Shown piece after piece: positions 49,699 through 58,671 of a stretch of DNA of 64,000 bases. The notes beneath the pieces are model-generated. The model searched no databases. It was not told the origin of the DNA and was given only the letters and a program-made list of their open reading frames with translations. This DNA comes from Mesonia sp. HuA40 (lineage in GTDB: Bacteria > Bacteroidota > Bacteroidia > Flavobacteriales > Flavobacteriaceae): positions 297,559-361,558 of the forward strand of contig NZ_VRLT01000029.1 of assembly GCF_008017835.1 (NCBI RefSeq). Direction: 5' to 3'. Every line of letters starts with the position of its first letter. The stretch's first letter is position 1. A program made the position numbers and the translations under genes.

Positions 49699-51282
49699 TT
49701 AAAAAGCTAGACGCTTTACTCTTTTTATATAAGGGTCTTGAGAATTGATGATTTGCTCTTTTACTTGGGTGTTAAACAACTGCTCGCCCATACTGGCTTT
49801 GAGGTATAGCCTAAGCAAATCTTGGTAGCGACCAAATCGGTAATCAAAATTGAATTGATGAAGGTAGCTAATGAATTCACGAACCCACTCCTCGTCTAGC
49901 TCGTACGATTGAATGAACTCCTCTTTAGAGAGATCTGTAAATGCACTTCTGTCTTTCTCAAGCTTGTTAAATAAAAACCGATCCATAATACCTCCTCGCA
50001 GCATATAAGTTAGTTTTTCTTTAGTCACATGGGTGTCTTTAGGTATAAAAACATCTGGAGTAATACCTCCACCACCGTAGACCACTTTTCCTTTAGGGGT
50101 GGTATAACGCAAGCTATCGTTTACTTGAATGCTGTCTTTGTGTTTTAATTCTCCATTTTCATATCGGTTGAGGTACTCTAAATGGTAATTTTCGTTATTA
50201 TCTCCGTATGGCTTTTGTATAGATCTTCCCGTAGGTGTGTAATAGCGTGCTACCGTAAGTCTGACCGCACTGCCATCGCCCAACTCCATCTCGCGTTGCA
50301 CCAAACCTTTTCCGTAAGAACGCCTACCAATAATAGTTCCTATATCGTGATCTTGCAAGGCACCCGCAATTACCTCACTTGCCGAAGCGGTATGTTCATT
50401 AATCAATACATACACCTGTGCCGATTCAAAATTACCCACATCGCTGGCCATGGTTTTAACTACCTCATCACGCTTGTTTTTAGTAAATAAAATGAGTTGA
50501 TCTTCTTTTAAAAAATCATCGGCGATTTGTATTGCAGGTTTGAGAAACCCTCCGCCGTTGTCGCGCAAATCTAGCACCATGTTTTTGGCTCCTAGATCGA
50601 TTAGTTTTTGGGAGGCTTCTTGATACTCGGTAAAGGTGTTTTCGGCAAATCGGTTTATTTTTATGTAGCCCAATCCGGGACCCAGCATATAAGCGGCATC
50701 AATACTTTTAATGGGAATGTGAGCGCGTTCTACTTCAATTTCGAGTAAAGAATCGCTACCCTTGCGTTGTACCTTTAACAGCACGCTGCTGTTTACTTTA
50801 CCTTTAAGAATCTTACTTAGCGAATCATTGCTGAGCTGAGCGCTAAATAAAGCCTGGTTGTCGGCATATAAAATACGATCGCCGGCTTTTATTCCCGCTT
50901 TAGCGCTAGGGCTATCGTCTAGCGGACGAATAACGGTAATGGTGTCATTGATACGATAAAAATTTATACCAATACCCACAAAATCCCCTTTCATATTTTC
51001 ACTTACCTCTGCGTACTCACTTTGCGGAATATAAGTTGAATGCGGATCGAGATTGGCAAGAATGCTATTTACCGTTACGTCTACAATACTATCGGTATTT
51101 ACGGCATCTACATATTCATAATCGATATAATCGATAAGTCTTCCCAGTTTTTCTTTCTTTTTATTAGTGGTATTTGGGCTATCGAGTGGGGTTTCAAAAT
51201 TGAGGTAGGCACCTGCAAAAATTCCTAGCGCTAAAAACAGCCCTAGTAATAGCGGAAAGTATATGGGATTTATTTTTTTCAA
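49699..51282 (-). CDS. S41-family C-terminal processing peptidase
   Basis: A 527-aa periplasmic protease (CtpA/Prc class). The order is: N-terminal membrane anchor/signal (about 7-27), PDZ domain near 85-175 (DDSPSAKAGIKAGDRILYAD), and S41 catalytic core. The nucleophile Ser lies in NEHTASASEVIAGALQDHD near 305 and the Lys in GRRSYGKGLVQREMELGDG near 330. It cleaves C-terminal tails of envelope proteins. Its ATG overlaps the dCMP deaminase stop by 4 bases, an odd but clear translational coupling. Confidence 0.93.
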   Translation of the reverse strand: MKKINPIYFPLLLGLFLALGIFAGAYLNFETPLDSPNTTNKKKEKLGRLIDYIDYEYVDAVNTDSIVDVTVNSILANLDPHSTYIPQSEYAEVSENMKGDFVGIGINFYRINDTITVIRPLDDSPSAKAGIKAGDRILYADNQALFSAQLSNDSLSKILKGKVNSSVLLKVQRKGSDSLLEIEVERAHIPIKSIDAAYMLGPGLGYIKINRFAENTFTEYQEASQKLIDLGAKNMVLDLRDNGGGFLKPAIQIADDFLKEDQLILFTKNKRDEVVKTMASDVGNFESAQVYVLINEHTASASEVIAGALQDHDIGTIIGRRSYGKGLVQREMELGDGSAVRLTVARYYTPTGRSIQKPYGDNNENYHLEYLNRYENGELKHKDSIQVNDSLRYTTPKGKVVYGGGGITPDVFIPKDTHVTKEKLTYMLRGGIMDRFLFNKLEKDRSAFTDLSKEEFIQSYELDEEWVREFISYLHQFNFDYRFGRYQDLLRLYLKASMGEQLFNTQVKEQIINSQDPYIKRVKRLAF

Positions 51283-51719
51283 ATTGGCTGGTGAGCTATA
51301 TCATTAAAATGTTCTACTTCAACGCCGGCACGCTTTAAAAAATCTATTCCGGCATTATCTTTATAAGCGTTTAAATATACCACACGTTTTATGCCAGCTT
51401 GGTGTATAAGCTTGCTGCAATCTTTACAGGGAGACATGGTAATATACAATGTAGCATCTTTACAAGTTTGGGTACTGCGGGCCACCTTTAAGATGGCGTT
51501 GGCTTCGGCGTGCAAGACATACCATTTGGTAAGTCCGTCTTCATCTTCACAAGGATTTTCGAAACCGCTAGGCGTGCCGTTATATCCGTCTGATATAATC
51601 ATGCGATCTTTCACTATAATGGCGCCTACCTGTTTGCGCTGGCAGTGCGAAAGTTTCCCCCATTCTTTAGCCATGCGCAGGTAAGCCTTGTCAAATTTAA
51701 GTTGCTTTGCTTTATCCAT
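51279..51719 (-). CDS. Deoxycytidylate (dCMP) deaminase
   Basis: A 146-aa zinc deaminase. The HAE motif is in VLHAEANAILKVA near residue 70, and the zinc cysteines are in MSPCKDCSKLIHQAG near 98. The N-terminal CQRKQVGAIIVKD segment is typical. It makes dUMP for thymidylate synthesis. It could also be named ComE-like deaminase, but length and motifs fit dCMP deaminase. It is upstream of and coupled to the S41 protease gene. Confidence 0.92.
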   Translation of the reverse strand: MDKAKQLKFDKAYLRMAKEWGKLSHCQRKQVGAIIVKDRMIISDGYNGTPSGFENPCEDEDGLTKWYVLHAEANAILKVARSTQTCKDATLYITMSPCKDCSKLIHQAGIKRVVYLNAYKDNAGIDFLKRAGVEVEHFNDIAHQPI

Positions 51720-51960
51720 AAAATTATCTGGTCTTGCTGCTTATTAAAACTATAACCGACACAAATTTATTGTTTTTCATCCAATTTATCCCGATATATT
51801 TTAAGCAGTGCGGGTTAGCTGGTTTTAGCTTTACGGATTTAATTTCGGGTAGCGACCAAAATTGGTCCTTCTGGTTTATAAAAAGCTATAGGAGTAAAAG
51901 TTTTATTTGGTTGTTGCATGCTATATAAAAGCAACCGATTAGGCATCCGTAAAGGAAAAA

Positions 51961-52542
51961 CTAAAGAATCCAATTGGCACGCAACAACGGAATGCTTAAT
52001 CCTATAACCAAGGCAGCGATAAACAAGACCCAATCACGCTTTGAAAAACGCAATAGGCTTTGAAATACCAAACTTAGTAAAAGCACTACCAAGACTACAA
52101 TAAGCTGAGCGGCTTCTATACCTACGGCAAAAGCGAATAACCTGCCAAAATCTACTCCAGAACTTCCTGTGGTGCTAAGAAAAAATGAAGAAAACCCAAA
52201 CCCATGTACCAACCCGAAAAAAAGCGTGATGGCGTAGAGTAAAGTCTTACCGCTTTTTACATTTTTTCCCGCAGTAAACAAACGGTAAATTGCGGTGACC
52301 AAAATGCTCACGGGTATTAAAAACTCGATCACCCTGCTCGAGAGACTTACCCAATCATAAGCCGCAAGCACTAAAGATAGGGTGTGCCCCAATGTAAATA
52401 GGGTAACTAAAGCAATTACGGGTTTAAAATCTTTAAATCCAAAGGCTGCGACCAAAACACTGAGGAACAAAACGTGATCATAGGCATTCCAATCGAGTAC
52501 GTGCGTGAGCCCTAAGTTAAAATAAATTAAGAAGTCGTTCAT
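51961..52542 (-). CDS. HupE/UreJ-family membrane protein
   Basis: A 193-aa protein with six predicted membrane segments. Its motifs match HupE/UreJ-like proteins of Bacteroidota: HVLDWNAYDHVLFLS near residue 14, TLFTLGHTLSLVLAA near 50, and FGLVHGFGFSSFFLST near 113, each with conserved His/Asp. HupE homologues carry nickel or cobalt in other groups, so metal transport is possible, but no hydrogenase or urease gene is near. The 241 bases between it and dCMP deaminase hold two inverted copies of the recurrent decamer. Confidence 0.83.
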   Translation of the reverse strand: MNDFLIYFNLGLTHVLDWNAYDHVLFLSVLVAAFGFKDFKPVIALVTLFTLGHTLSLVLAAYDWVSLSSRVIEFLIPVSILVTAIYRLFTAGKNVKSGKTLLYAITLFFGLVHGFGFSSFFLSTTGSSGVDFGRLFAFAVGIEAAQLIVVLVVLLLSLVFQSLLRFSKRDWVLFIAALVIGLSIPLLRANWIL

Positions 52543-52615
52543 GCGGCAGGTGTTTTTTCTTCACCCAAACTTACATTTTTCTATTTAAAAAAGCACAGAC
52601 TTGAGCTGAATAAAT

Positions 52616-53731
52616 TTAAAGGCCTTGCGGCTTGTGATCGGGGTCAAGCTGAGGATCATTTTTATAAACCATTGTGCGGTGCGGGTAAGGTATACTTATA
52701 CCTTCGGCATCAAAACGTTTTTTTATCGATTCGAGCAAATCGCATTTCAAGTCAAATGAATCGGCGTAGTTGCTGGTCCATACCCAAGCGCGCATCAATA
52801 CAGCCGACTCTTGTAACTCGACTACCTTTACAGGTACTACAGGCTCATTATTGGCTTTTTCTAGCGGCGTGCGGTTGTCTAGGGTAAAGGGGTGCTTCAT
52901 ACACTCTTCGCGCATAATTTTACGCGCTAAATCAATATCACTTTCATAAGCAATGCGCATAAAAATCCATTGCCGAACCAAGCTATTGCTCAGATCATAA
53001 TTAATCAAGCGTTCTTTATTGATGATGGAGTTGGGTATAACAATCATTTTATTTTGAAAATCTTGAATCACCGTATGCCGTAAGGTAATATCTTGCACGG
53101 TGCCCATCATGGTATCGGTAATCTGAATGATATCTCCAATTTTAAAGGGCTTAAAGCTGATGATAAATATGCCACTTACCAAATTGGCGAGAGCTTCTTG
53201 AGAGGCAATACCCAAAACAACAGCGAGAATACCCGCACCTCCTAATACGGTGCCGGCAATGTGTTTAAGCGACGGAAAAGCTAAAATAATAAGTAAAACC
53301 CCAACGAGATAAACGCCTATACTGGCTAAATATTGAATAAAGCGTAAACTGGTAGAGTCTGCTCCTTGAGCGGTTTTCTCTTGAATGCGTTTACTAAAAA
53401 ACAATTGTACCATGGTGGCGGTAAGTATACTTGCCACTAGCACCACCCCTACATATACAATAAGCTGCAGGTTTTCTTTGAGTACAGTGGTGGTTTTGTC
53501 ACTCACAAACACAAAGCTGATGCTCGCAAGCCCAGTAATCAACCAAAGTAAATTTAAAATTTTCTTTACATTGCGTAAACTGCTTAGGCTCTCATAATTG
53601 TATTTTTTCTCTAGTCGCTTGGTAAAAAAACGATAACTCCAATTGGTGAGCCACAATAAAAAAACAGTGGCCACTAAAACAAAGCCTACAAATAAAATAT
53701 CTTGATGGTAAAGTTGCCAAAAATCTTTCAT
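52616..53731 (-). CDS. Small-conductance mechanosensitive channel (MscS family)
   Basis: A 371-aa channel. Four membrane segments cover residues 1-185, with the pore-lining helix ending in GGAGILAVVLGIASQEALANLVSGIF near 165-190. The Sm-like beta domain follows (FKIGDIIQITDTMMGTVQDITLRHT), then the C-terminal alpha/beta domain (GISIPYPHRTMV). It protects from hypo-osmotic shock. It stands alone with about 200 bases of empty AT-rich DNA upstream. Confidence 0.93.
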   Translation of the reverse strand: MKDFWQLYHQDILFVGFVLVATVFLLWLTNWSYRFFTKRLEKKYNYESLSSLRNVKKILNLLWLITGLASISFVFVSDKTTTVLKENLQLIVYVGVVLVASILTATMVQLFFSKRIQEKTAQGADSTSLRFIQYLASIGVYLVGVLLIILAFPSLKHIAGTVLGGAGILAVVLGIASQEALANLVSGIFIISFKPFKIGDIIQITDTMMGTVQDITLRHTVIQDFQNKMIVIPNSIINKERLINYDLSNSLVRQWIFMRIAYESDIDLARKIMREECMKHPFTLDNRTPLEKANNEPVVPVKVVELQESAVLMRAWVWTSNYADSFDLKCDLLESIKKRFDAEGISIPYPHRTMVYKNDPQLDPDHKPQGL

Positions 53732-53934
53732 GCTATAATTGCTTAAGAAAGCAAGATAATAAATATCGTGCAGTTCTAGCGGGTTTTTGTCTCGGTAAAT
53801 ACTAAGTAGATTGCTGTATTGAGTTTCGGCTTTAAGCTTAGGAAATTTTAAAAATTTATAAAATTAATCGGATGAAAGCAGTTTTTACTGATTTTTTAAG
53901 AAGAAATCATTAAATTGTAGGTAAATTAAAGCGT

Positions 53935-54858
53935 ATGAAAAAGAAAATCGGGTTATTTCTTTTGGTTGCAATCTGTTTAACAGCTTGTAAAAACAAGAAC
54001 CAAGAGGAGCAGTGGCCACCTCAACAAGAGCGTTTAAAAGCTATAGGAATTAGTTATACCCAACAAAAAGGCGAAGTAGAAGAGGCCTACCAGAAATTGA
54101 AATCTACTTTGCGTAAGAATAGTGCCATTGGCATTATTGCCGAGTCTGATTATGCCCAAGAAGCGGCTCAAGAGCGTATAGATTTGGCACCCGAAAAAAT
54201 TATCTTCTTTGGCAACCCCAATCTAGGAACGCCGCTTATGCAAGCAAACCAGTTGGCCGGTCTCAATTTACCGCAGAAAATTTTATTCTTTCAAGATGGA
54301 GAAGAATTTGTAACGGCTTATAATAGTACCAATTATTTAGGTGCCCGATTTGGTATTAAAAATACCCCAAGTCTAAATCAAATGAGCGATGCTTTAGAGC
54401 GATTGGTTGAAAATGCTGCAGGGCAAACGGTAGTGCATACCCGAAAACAACATGTCAAATTATTGGAAGGTATCATTACCACCCGAAGTAAACAGAGCTT
54501 TACGAAAACTAAAAATACCTTATTAAAAAGTATTCACGACAATCAAAAATTAGAATTGATAGCGAGTTTAGATCACCAAGCAAATGCTGCCAGCGTTGGC
54601 ATGTCTTTGCGGCCTACCTATGTGTTTATGGTGAGTTACCCAGAGATAAGTAGCCGTATGTTGCGCGATAATGCTTTGTTGGGTCTAGACTTACCGCATA
54701 AAATTTTAGTTTGGGAAAATGCCAAAGGCCGGGTATTTGTGTCGTATAATGCAATCGATTTTATTGCAAAAAGACAAGGCATGGAGATTAATGCCAGTTA
54801 TAAAGACCAGATAGAACGTTTGCTCCATCAATTGGTAGAGACCGCCACAAAGACTTAA
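53935..54858 (+). CDS. Lipoprotein with two tandem DUF302 domains
   Basis: A 307-aa lipoprotein with lipobox CLTAC (Cys 18). Two copies of the DUF302 fold are visible: the first at about 40-145, with FFGNPNLGTPLMQANQLAGL then LPQKILFFQDG; the second at about 180-295, with VSYPEISSRMLRDNALLGL then LPHKILVWENA. DUF302 is an uncharacterised beta-rich domain, sometimes linked to metal or redox genes. The last 46 bases of this gene and its terminator arm (54829-54874) recur at 56791-56836. Confidence 0.85.
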   Translation: MKKKIGLFLLVAICLTACKNKNQEEQWPPQQERLKAIGISYTQQKGEVEEAYQKLKSTLRKNSAIGIIAESDYAQEAAQERIDLAPEKIIFFGNPNLGTPLMQANQLAGLNLPQKILFFQDGEEFVTAYNSTNYLGARFGIKNTPSLNQMSDALERLVENAAGQTVVHTRKQHVKLLEGIITTRSKQSFTKTKNTLLKSIHDNQKLELIASLDHQANAASVGMSLRPTYVFMVSYPEISSRMLRDNALLGLDLPHKILVWENAKGRVFVSYNAIDFIAKRQGMEINASYKDQIERLLHQLVETATKT

Positions 54859-54888
54859 AAAAAACCGCTACTTCTTGTAAAGTAACGG
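54856..54888 (-). terminator. Intrinsic terminator of the leftward lipoprotein operon
   Basis: On the minus strand CCGTTACTT and AAGTAGCGG (one mismatch) enclose TACAAG and are followed by T8. It lies 28 bases beyond the stop of the gene at 54916. The T-run overlaps the end of the DUF302 gene on the other strand. Confidence 0.8.
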
Positions 54889-54915
54889 CTTGTAGCTTAA
54901 CCATAGTACTTATTG

Positions 54916-55509
54916 TTAGGGTTGTTTGGTTAAAACAATACTGGTGGGAATAACAAAGTCTGGTTCTCCGGGGTAGGTTTTGGCCACAATCCCCTTTCTC
55001 TCAATCTCCCAAGTGGCGGTTAAAGGCGATGCTTGTGGGTTTTGAATATTCATCACCACAATACCTCCCGCACTGTTGCCCGGGTGGCAATTGTCTTCTA
55101 AGGCACTGCTCATTGTAATTCCATTGTATGAATCTCCGCGGATGATGCTTCTAATCAGCTTGTCAAAATGGCTGTAGGCGGTAGCCGTATTGCAGATAAC
55201 CATCTCCATAGGCGTACCCATCCCTTCTATCAATTGGATATCTGCCACAAGTACATCTTCGGCATAATTATTACCTGGACTAGGCCCTAGTACGGCTTTA
55301 GAAATGTCTATGATCATAGTGGTGTTTTGGTGTGTGCCTTGCCAAACCCCGATAAAAGGGTCAAAATTACCATCTATATCTTTAAAGTATTTTCCAGAGA
55401 GATCTTGGGAATTATCCCTGGTATTCATATTTACGGTTTGCAATTGTGCCCATGTTGTAAACCAAAAAGAGAATAGTAGTAAACTTAAGCTAAGTAATTT
55501 TGTTTTCAT
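54916..55509 (-). CDS. Exported protein of unknown function (DUF6705-like), 197 aa
   Basis: The signal peptide is MKTKLLSLSLLLFSFWFTTWAQ. The mature part starts with a KYFKDIDGNFDPFIGVWQGT block followed by a beta-rich domain. This resembles the DUF6705-type exported proteins of Bacteroidota, but I am not certain. I start at ATG 55509; a longer frame merely reads back into the upstream lipoprotein gene. It is the third gene of a leftward unit with two duplicated lipoproteins and ends at a strong terminator. Confidence 0.62.
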   Translation of the reverse strand: MKTKLLSLSLLLFSFWFTTWAQLQTVNMNTRDNSQDLSGKYFKDIDGNFDPFIGVWQGTHQNTTMIIDISKAVLGPSPGNNYAEDVLVADIQLIEGMGTPMEMVICNTATAYSHFDKLIRSIIRGDSYNGITMSSALEDNCHPGNSAGGIVVMNIQNPQASPLTATWEIERKGIVAKTYPGEPDFVIPTSIVLTKQP

Positions 55510-55540
55510 GAATAATTGTTTAAAAGTTAGTGATTTTTGT

Positions 55541-56119
55541 TTAATTGGTGTATTGCATATCAAAACGTCCTTCACGAACTTCTACTATTTCTCCTTCGTC
55601 ATTAATGGCATCAAACCAAAATGTACCTGATACAATGTTGTTTTCAAAATCCAGTTTGGTGATGGTCATTTCTCCTGTTATTTCATTGGTGGTAGAATGA
55701 TAAGTTTCAGAAAAAGGTTCCAAAGTATAAATCTCATAACCTCCTCCGCGACCATCTTCATTATTTGAATAAAATGGACGCGCATTTAAAGAGTAGGTTT
55801 TACCATTTTCTATTGTAGCATTTTGGGTACCTAATCTTACAGATGATGAATCATCTCCTGAAAAATCAGAAAAACGCATCATGAAATGATACCCGCCATC
55901 CACATATTGGTAAAAGCAGTTTTTGTTTCCTGCCAGTCCACCGCCTTTGGGTAAAAAAACTTCGCCGTTAACAAGGCAGCCTGCAGTATTTGCTCCAGTT
56001 TGCGTGGCTTCTGGTAATTGGCTTACGGGATCTTGTGAACTTTGATCGTCGTCTTTACTACATCCCCCTAGCCCCCAAAGTGGGAATATAAGGAGCATTG
56101 TTATAAGTATTCTTTTCAT
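55541..56119 (-). CDS. Surface lipoprotein, copy B of a tandem pair (DUF6252-like), 192 aa
   Basis: The signal peptide ends with lipobox LGGC followed by SKDDDQSS. The mature domain begins GANTAGCLVNGEVFLPKGGG. It is followed by NKNCFYQYVDGGY and a near-invariant end: EMTITKLDFENNIVSG, then an AINDEGEIVEVREGRFDMQ ending. The pattern recalls DUF6252 proteins, with moderate certainty. It is a close paralogue of the next gene upstream. Two long stretches are virtually identical in DNA, whereas the signal peptides differ entirely. In place of the G10 tract of copy A it has non-repetitive glycine codons. Confidence 0.72.
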   Translation of the reverse strand: MKRILITMLLIFPLWGLGGCSKDDDQSSQDPVSQLPEATQTGANTAGCLVNGEVFLPKGGGLAGNKNCFYQYVDGGYHFMMRFSDFSGDDSSSVRLGTQNATIENGKTYSLNARPFYSNNEDGRGGGYEIYTLEPFSETYHSTTNEITGEMTITKLDFENNIVSGTFWFDAINDEGEIVEVREGRFDMQYTN

Positions 56120-56192
56120 TGTGTTGATTATTAATTGTTTAAAATTAGGAAATTTCACATGATATTGTATATTATTTGTCGCGTTAATTTTT

Positions 56193-56756
56193 TTATTGCG
56201 AAAACTGCATATCAAAACGTCCTTCACGAACTTCTACTATTTCTCCTTCGTCATTAATGGCATCAAACCAAAACGTACCAGAGACGATGTTGTTTTCAAA
56301 ATCCAGTTTTGTAATGGTCATTTCTCCAACCACCTGAGGTGTGGTCGAATATTGATTTTGTACTCCATTTTTTGTTATAGAATACCCCCCCCCCTTGCCA
56401 TCTTCATTGTTAGTGAAAAATGGGCGGGCATTTAATATATAGGTTTGCCCTTTTTCAATCTTTGCGTTTTGGGTACCTAAACCTACAGACGAAGCATCGT
56501 TCCCTGAAAAATCAGAAAAACGCATCAAGAAATTATAACCGCCATCAACATACTGGTAGAAGCAATTTTTGTTTCCTGCCAGTCCACCGCCTTTGGGTAA
56601 AAAAACTTCGCCGTTAACCAAACAACCCGCAGTATTTGCTCCAGTTTGCGTGGCTTTGGGTAATTGGCTTACGGGATCTTTTGAATTCTGATCGTCGTCA
56701 TTATCACAAGCGACAAGCAGCGTAAGGCAAAATAGAAATAGAAATAAATTTTTCAT
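56193..56756 (-). CDS. Surface lipoprotein, copy A of a tandem pair, with internal G10 tract, 187 aa
   Basis: The signal peptide is MKNLFLFLFCLTLLVAC with Cys 17 lipidated, followed by DNDDDQNSKD. The mature domain parallels copy B (GANTAGCLVNGEVFLPKGGG, NKNCFYQYVDGGY, and the same C-terminal AINDEGEIVEVREGRFDMQ). Near residue 121 the DGKGGGYSI segment is encoded by a run of ten G on the coding strand (56385-56394). Gain or loss of one base would truncate the protein in its second half. It is the first gene of the unit of three. Confidence 0.73.
   Translation of the reverse strand: MKNLFLFLFCLTLLVACDNDDDQNSKDPVSQLPKATQTGANTAGCLVNGEVFLPKGGGLAGNKNCFYQYVDGGYNFLMRFSDFSGNDASSVGLGTQNAKIEKGQTYILNARPFFTNNEDGKGGGYSITKNGVQNQYSTTPQVVGEMTITKLDFENNIVSGTFWFDAINDEGEIVEVREGRFDMQFSQ
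56385..56394 (-). repeat. G10 homopolymer inside the copy A lipoprotein gene
   Basis: Ten C on the plus strand (ten G on the coding strand) in an AT-rich genome. It encodes the last base of a Lys codon and three Gly codons. The paralogue encodes the same glycines without a homopolymer. Slipped-strand mispairing could switch the gene on and off. Confidence 0.8.
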
Positions 56757-57058
56757 TTTTTGGGCATTTTGATTCTAAATATAACACATTCAATTGCTAG
56801 AGACCGCCACAAAGCCTTAAAAAAAACCGATACTTCATCTATAAATGCCCATTCTTTATCTTTTTATGCCTGTCAAAAACCAAAAAACAGGAGCTGGTTT
56901 TTTGGTATAGAATTATTATGTTTCATTAGAATTTTTTGCCTTCCGCGTAAGCGCAGTAAAAGCCTAAAATAAAATTGTGCATAACAAAATTAGAATCGGT
57001 TGGTTTACGTTGAGCTGATTTCTATTTTTGGCGACTAACCTAAAATCGATAAGTAAAT
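56757..57058. other. Gene-free region (302 bp) with a DUF302 gene remnant and a hairpin
   Basis: It holds the 46-bp remnant at 56791-56836 and a hairpin at 56879-56906, with arms ACCAAAAAACAG and CTGGTTTTTTGGT around GAG (one bulged G). No coding frame looks real. The promoters of the copy A lipoprotein (leftward) and DUF4494 (rightward) must lie here, but I see no clear TAnnTTTG. Confidence 0.5.
56791..56836 (+). pseudogene. Remnant of the 3' end of a second DUF302 gene
   Basis: It matches 54829-54874 at 43 of 46 bases with no gap. It covers the last ten or so codons (QLLETATKP versus QLVETATKT), the stop, the A8 run and the first terminator arm. The rest of the gene copy is missing. Confidence 0.7.
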
Positions 57059-57562
57059 ATGAGTGTTATTTGGTATGAGTGTAAAGTAAAATATATGAAA
57101 CGCCACGAGACGGGAGAGCAAAAATTAACCAGCGAAACCTACTTGCTCGATGCGGTTTCTTATACCGAGGCCGAAGCCCGACTTACCCAAGAAATGAAGA
57201 GCTTAACCGAAGAGGATTTTAAAATTATGAACATAAAGGTGGCCAATTTTGCCGAAGTGCATCCTTTTGAAAATAGCGACCGTTGGTTTAAAGTTAAGGT
57301 GGCCTTAGTGGCCATTGATGAAGAAAGCGGCAAAGAGCGTAAAACCAATCAATACCTTTTGGTACAGGCCAATGATGTAAAAGAAGCTTTTGAAAACAGC
57401 ATGCAGGTGTTACAAAACACCATGGGAGATTATAGTATACCTGCCATTAGCGAATCGCCTATTATAGATGTGTTTCCTTATTTTGATGGTGAAGAAAATG
57501 AATCAGGTACTACAGCGCATGCGGCAGAAGAAAACGCAGAAAATACTATGGCTGCATCCTAA
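57059..57562 (+). CDS. DUF4494 family protein
   Basis: A 167-aa acidic soluble protein. It starts SVIWYECKVKYMKRHETGEQK and contains AVSYTEAEARLTQEM and FKVKVALVAIDEESGKERKTNQYLL, the pattern of DUF4494, a Bacteroidota-specific family of unknown function. It is composed of two similar alpha/beta halves (SYTEAEARL / DVKEAFENS) and has an acidic, low-complexity C-terminus. It is monocistronic and ends at a strong bidirectional terminator. Confidence 0.87.
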   Translation: MSVIWYECKVKYMKRHETGEQKLTSETYLLDAVSYTEAEARLTQEMKSLTEEDFKIMNIKVANFAEVHPFENSDRWFKVKVALVAIDEESGKERKTNQYLLVQANDVKEAFENSMQVLQNTMGDYSIPAISESPIIDVFPYFDGEENESGTTAHAAEENAENTMAAS

Positions 57563-57588
57563 AGAAAAGGCATCAACCGGTATAAAGC

Positions 57589-57620
57589 AAACAGGCATGC
57601 CAATCGAGGCATGCCTGTTT
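57589..57620. terminator. Bidirectional intrinsic terminator between DUF4494 and ACR3
   Basis: Perfect 13-bp arms AAACAGGCATGCC and GGCATGCCTGTTT around AATCGA. The A and T flanks serve both converging genes. Confidence 0.93.
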
Positions 57621-57623
57621 TGT

Positions 57624-58667
57624 TTAAGCGGTCTTAGCCGAAAAATACTTGGCTTTTAGCCAGAAGGAAACCCGCACGAGAAAGATGAGCGCCGGTACTT
57701 CTACAAGCGGTCCAATAACTCCGGTAAAAGCCTGCCCAGAGTGTAATCCGAAAACGGCAATGGCGACTGCAATGGCTAATTCAAAGTTATTTCCTGCGGC
57801 CGTAAAGGCAACAGCGGTAGTTTGATCGTATGTGGCACCCACGGCGCGAGTAATCCAAAATCCAATAAGAAACATCAAGCCAAAATAAATCAACAAAGGT
57901 AGCGCGATAAGCAAGACGTCTTGGGGTAGGGCTACAATTAATTCGCCTTTTAGCGAAAACATAAGCACAATGGTAAACAGTAAAGCGATTAAGGTTAAGG
58001 GAGATATGCGCGGTATAAATTTTTCCTGGTACCAGGTCTCTCCATAAAGACGCACTAAAATCAGCCGACTAAGAATGCCTAATAAGAAAGGGATGCCTAA
58101 ATAAATAGCGACACTCTCTGCAATTTGGGCGATGGAGATCTCTACCAAAGCGCCTTCAAAACCAAAAAACGGAGGGAGTACACTAATGAAAATCCAGGCA
58201 TAAAACGAGTAGGCAAAGACCTGGAAAATACTGTTGAGCGCCACCAAGCCAGCTCCATATTCGCTGCTGCCCTCAGCCAAGTCATTCCACACCAATACCA
58301 TGGCAATACAACGTGCCAAACCTATTAAAATAAGGCCTACCATATATTCGGGATAATTAGCTAGAAATACAATAGCGAGTATAAACATCAAAACCGGCCC
58401 AATAATCCAATTCAGCAACAGCGAAATAGACAAGAGCTTTACATTTTTAAACACCTTGGGCAGCAAACTATACTTTACCTTAGCCAAGGGCGGATACATC
58501 ATTAAAATAAGTCCGATAGCCAAAGCTATATTAGTACTGCCTTGGTTATAAGCTTGTAACTTGTCGGGAAAGCTCGGAAAAAAATACCCCAAAGCTACTC
58601 CCAGTAGCATAGCGGTAAAGATCCATAGGGTTAGATAACGGTTTAAAAAACCTAATTTTTTATTCAT
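57624..58667 (-). CDS. ACR3-family arsenite efflux transporter
   Basis: A 347-aa transporter with ten membrane segments. The conserved Cys of the family lies in [20 protein letters not shown] near residue 118, and the conserved Glu in [21 protein letters not shown] near 295. It expels As(III) using the membrane potential. It is the last gene of the ars operon, 4 bases after arsC. The junction carries a recurrent decamer (58670-58679) that overlaps the arsC stop. Confidence 0.94.
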   Translation of the reverse strand: MNKKLGFLNRYLTLWIFTAMLLGVALGYFFPSFPDKLQAYNQGSTNIALAIGLILMMYPPLAKVKYSLLPKVFKNVKLLSISLLLNWIIGPVLMFILAIVFLANYPEYMVGLILIGLARCIAMVLVWNDLAEGSSEYGAGLVALNSIFQVFAYSFYAWIFISVLPPFFGFEGALVEISIAQIAESVAIYLGIPFLLGILSRLILVRLYGETWYQEKFIPRISPLTLIALLFTIVLMFSLKGELIVALPQDVLLIALPLLIYFGLMFLIGFWITRAVGATYDQTTAVAFTAAGNNFELAIAVAIAVFGLHSGQAFTGVIGPLVEVPALIFLVRVSFWLKAKYFSAKTA

Positions 58668-58671
58668 GCCT

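Noticed and set aside
51734..52033. Small open frames on both strands in the gap before HupE
   Set aside because: Low-complexity, hydrophobic or mixed translations with no start context; they overlap the inverted decamer pair.
55541..56227. Long form of the copy B lipoprotein beginning at 56227
   Set aside because: The first 36 residues are the reverse reading into the end of copy A; the signal peptide starts at 56119.
56760..56972. Plus-strand open frame of 70 codons upstream of DUF4494
   Set aside because: It runs across the DUF302 remnant and hairpin in a different frame from the remnant; no protein character.
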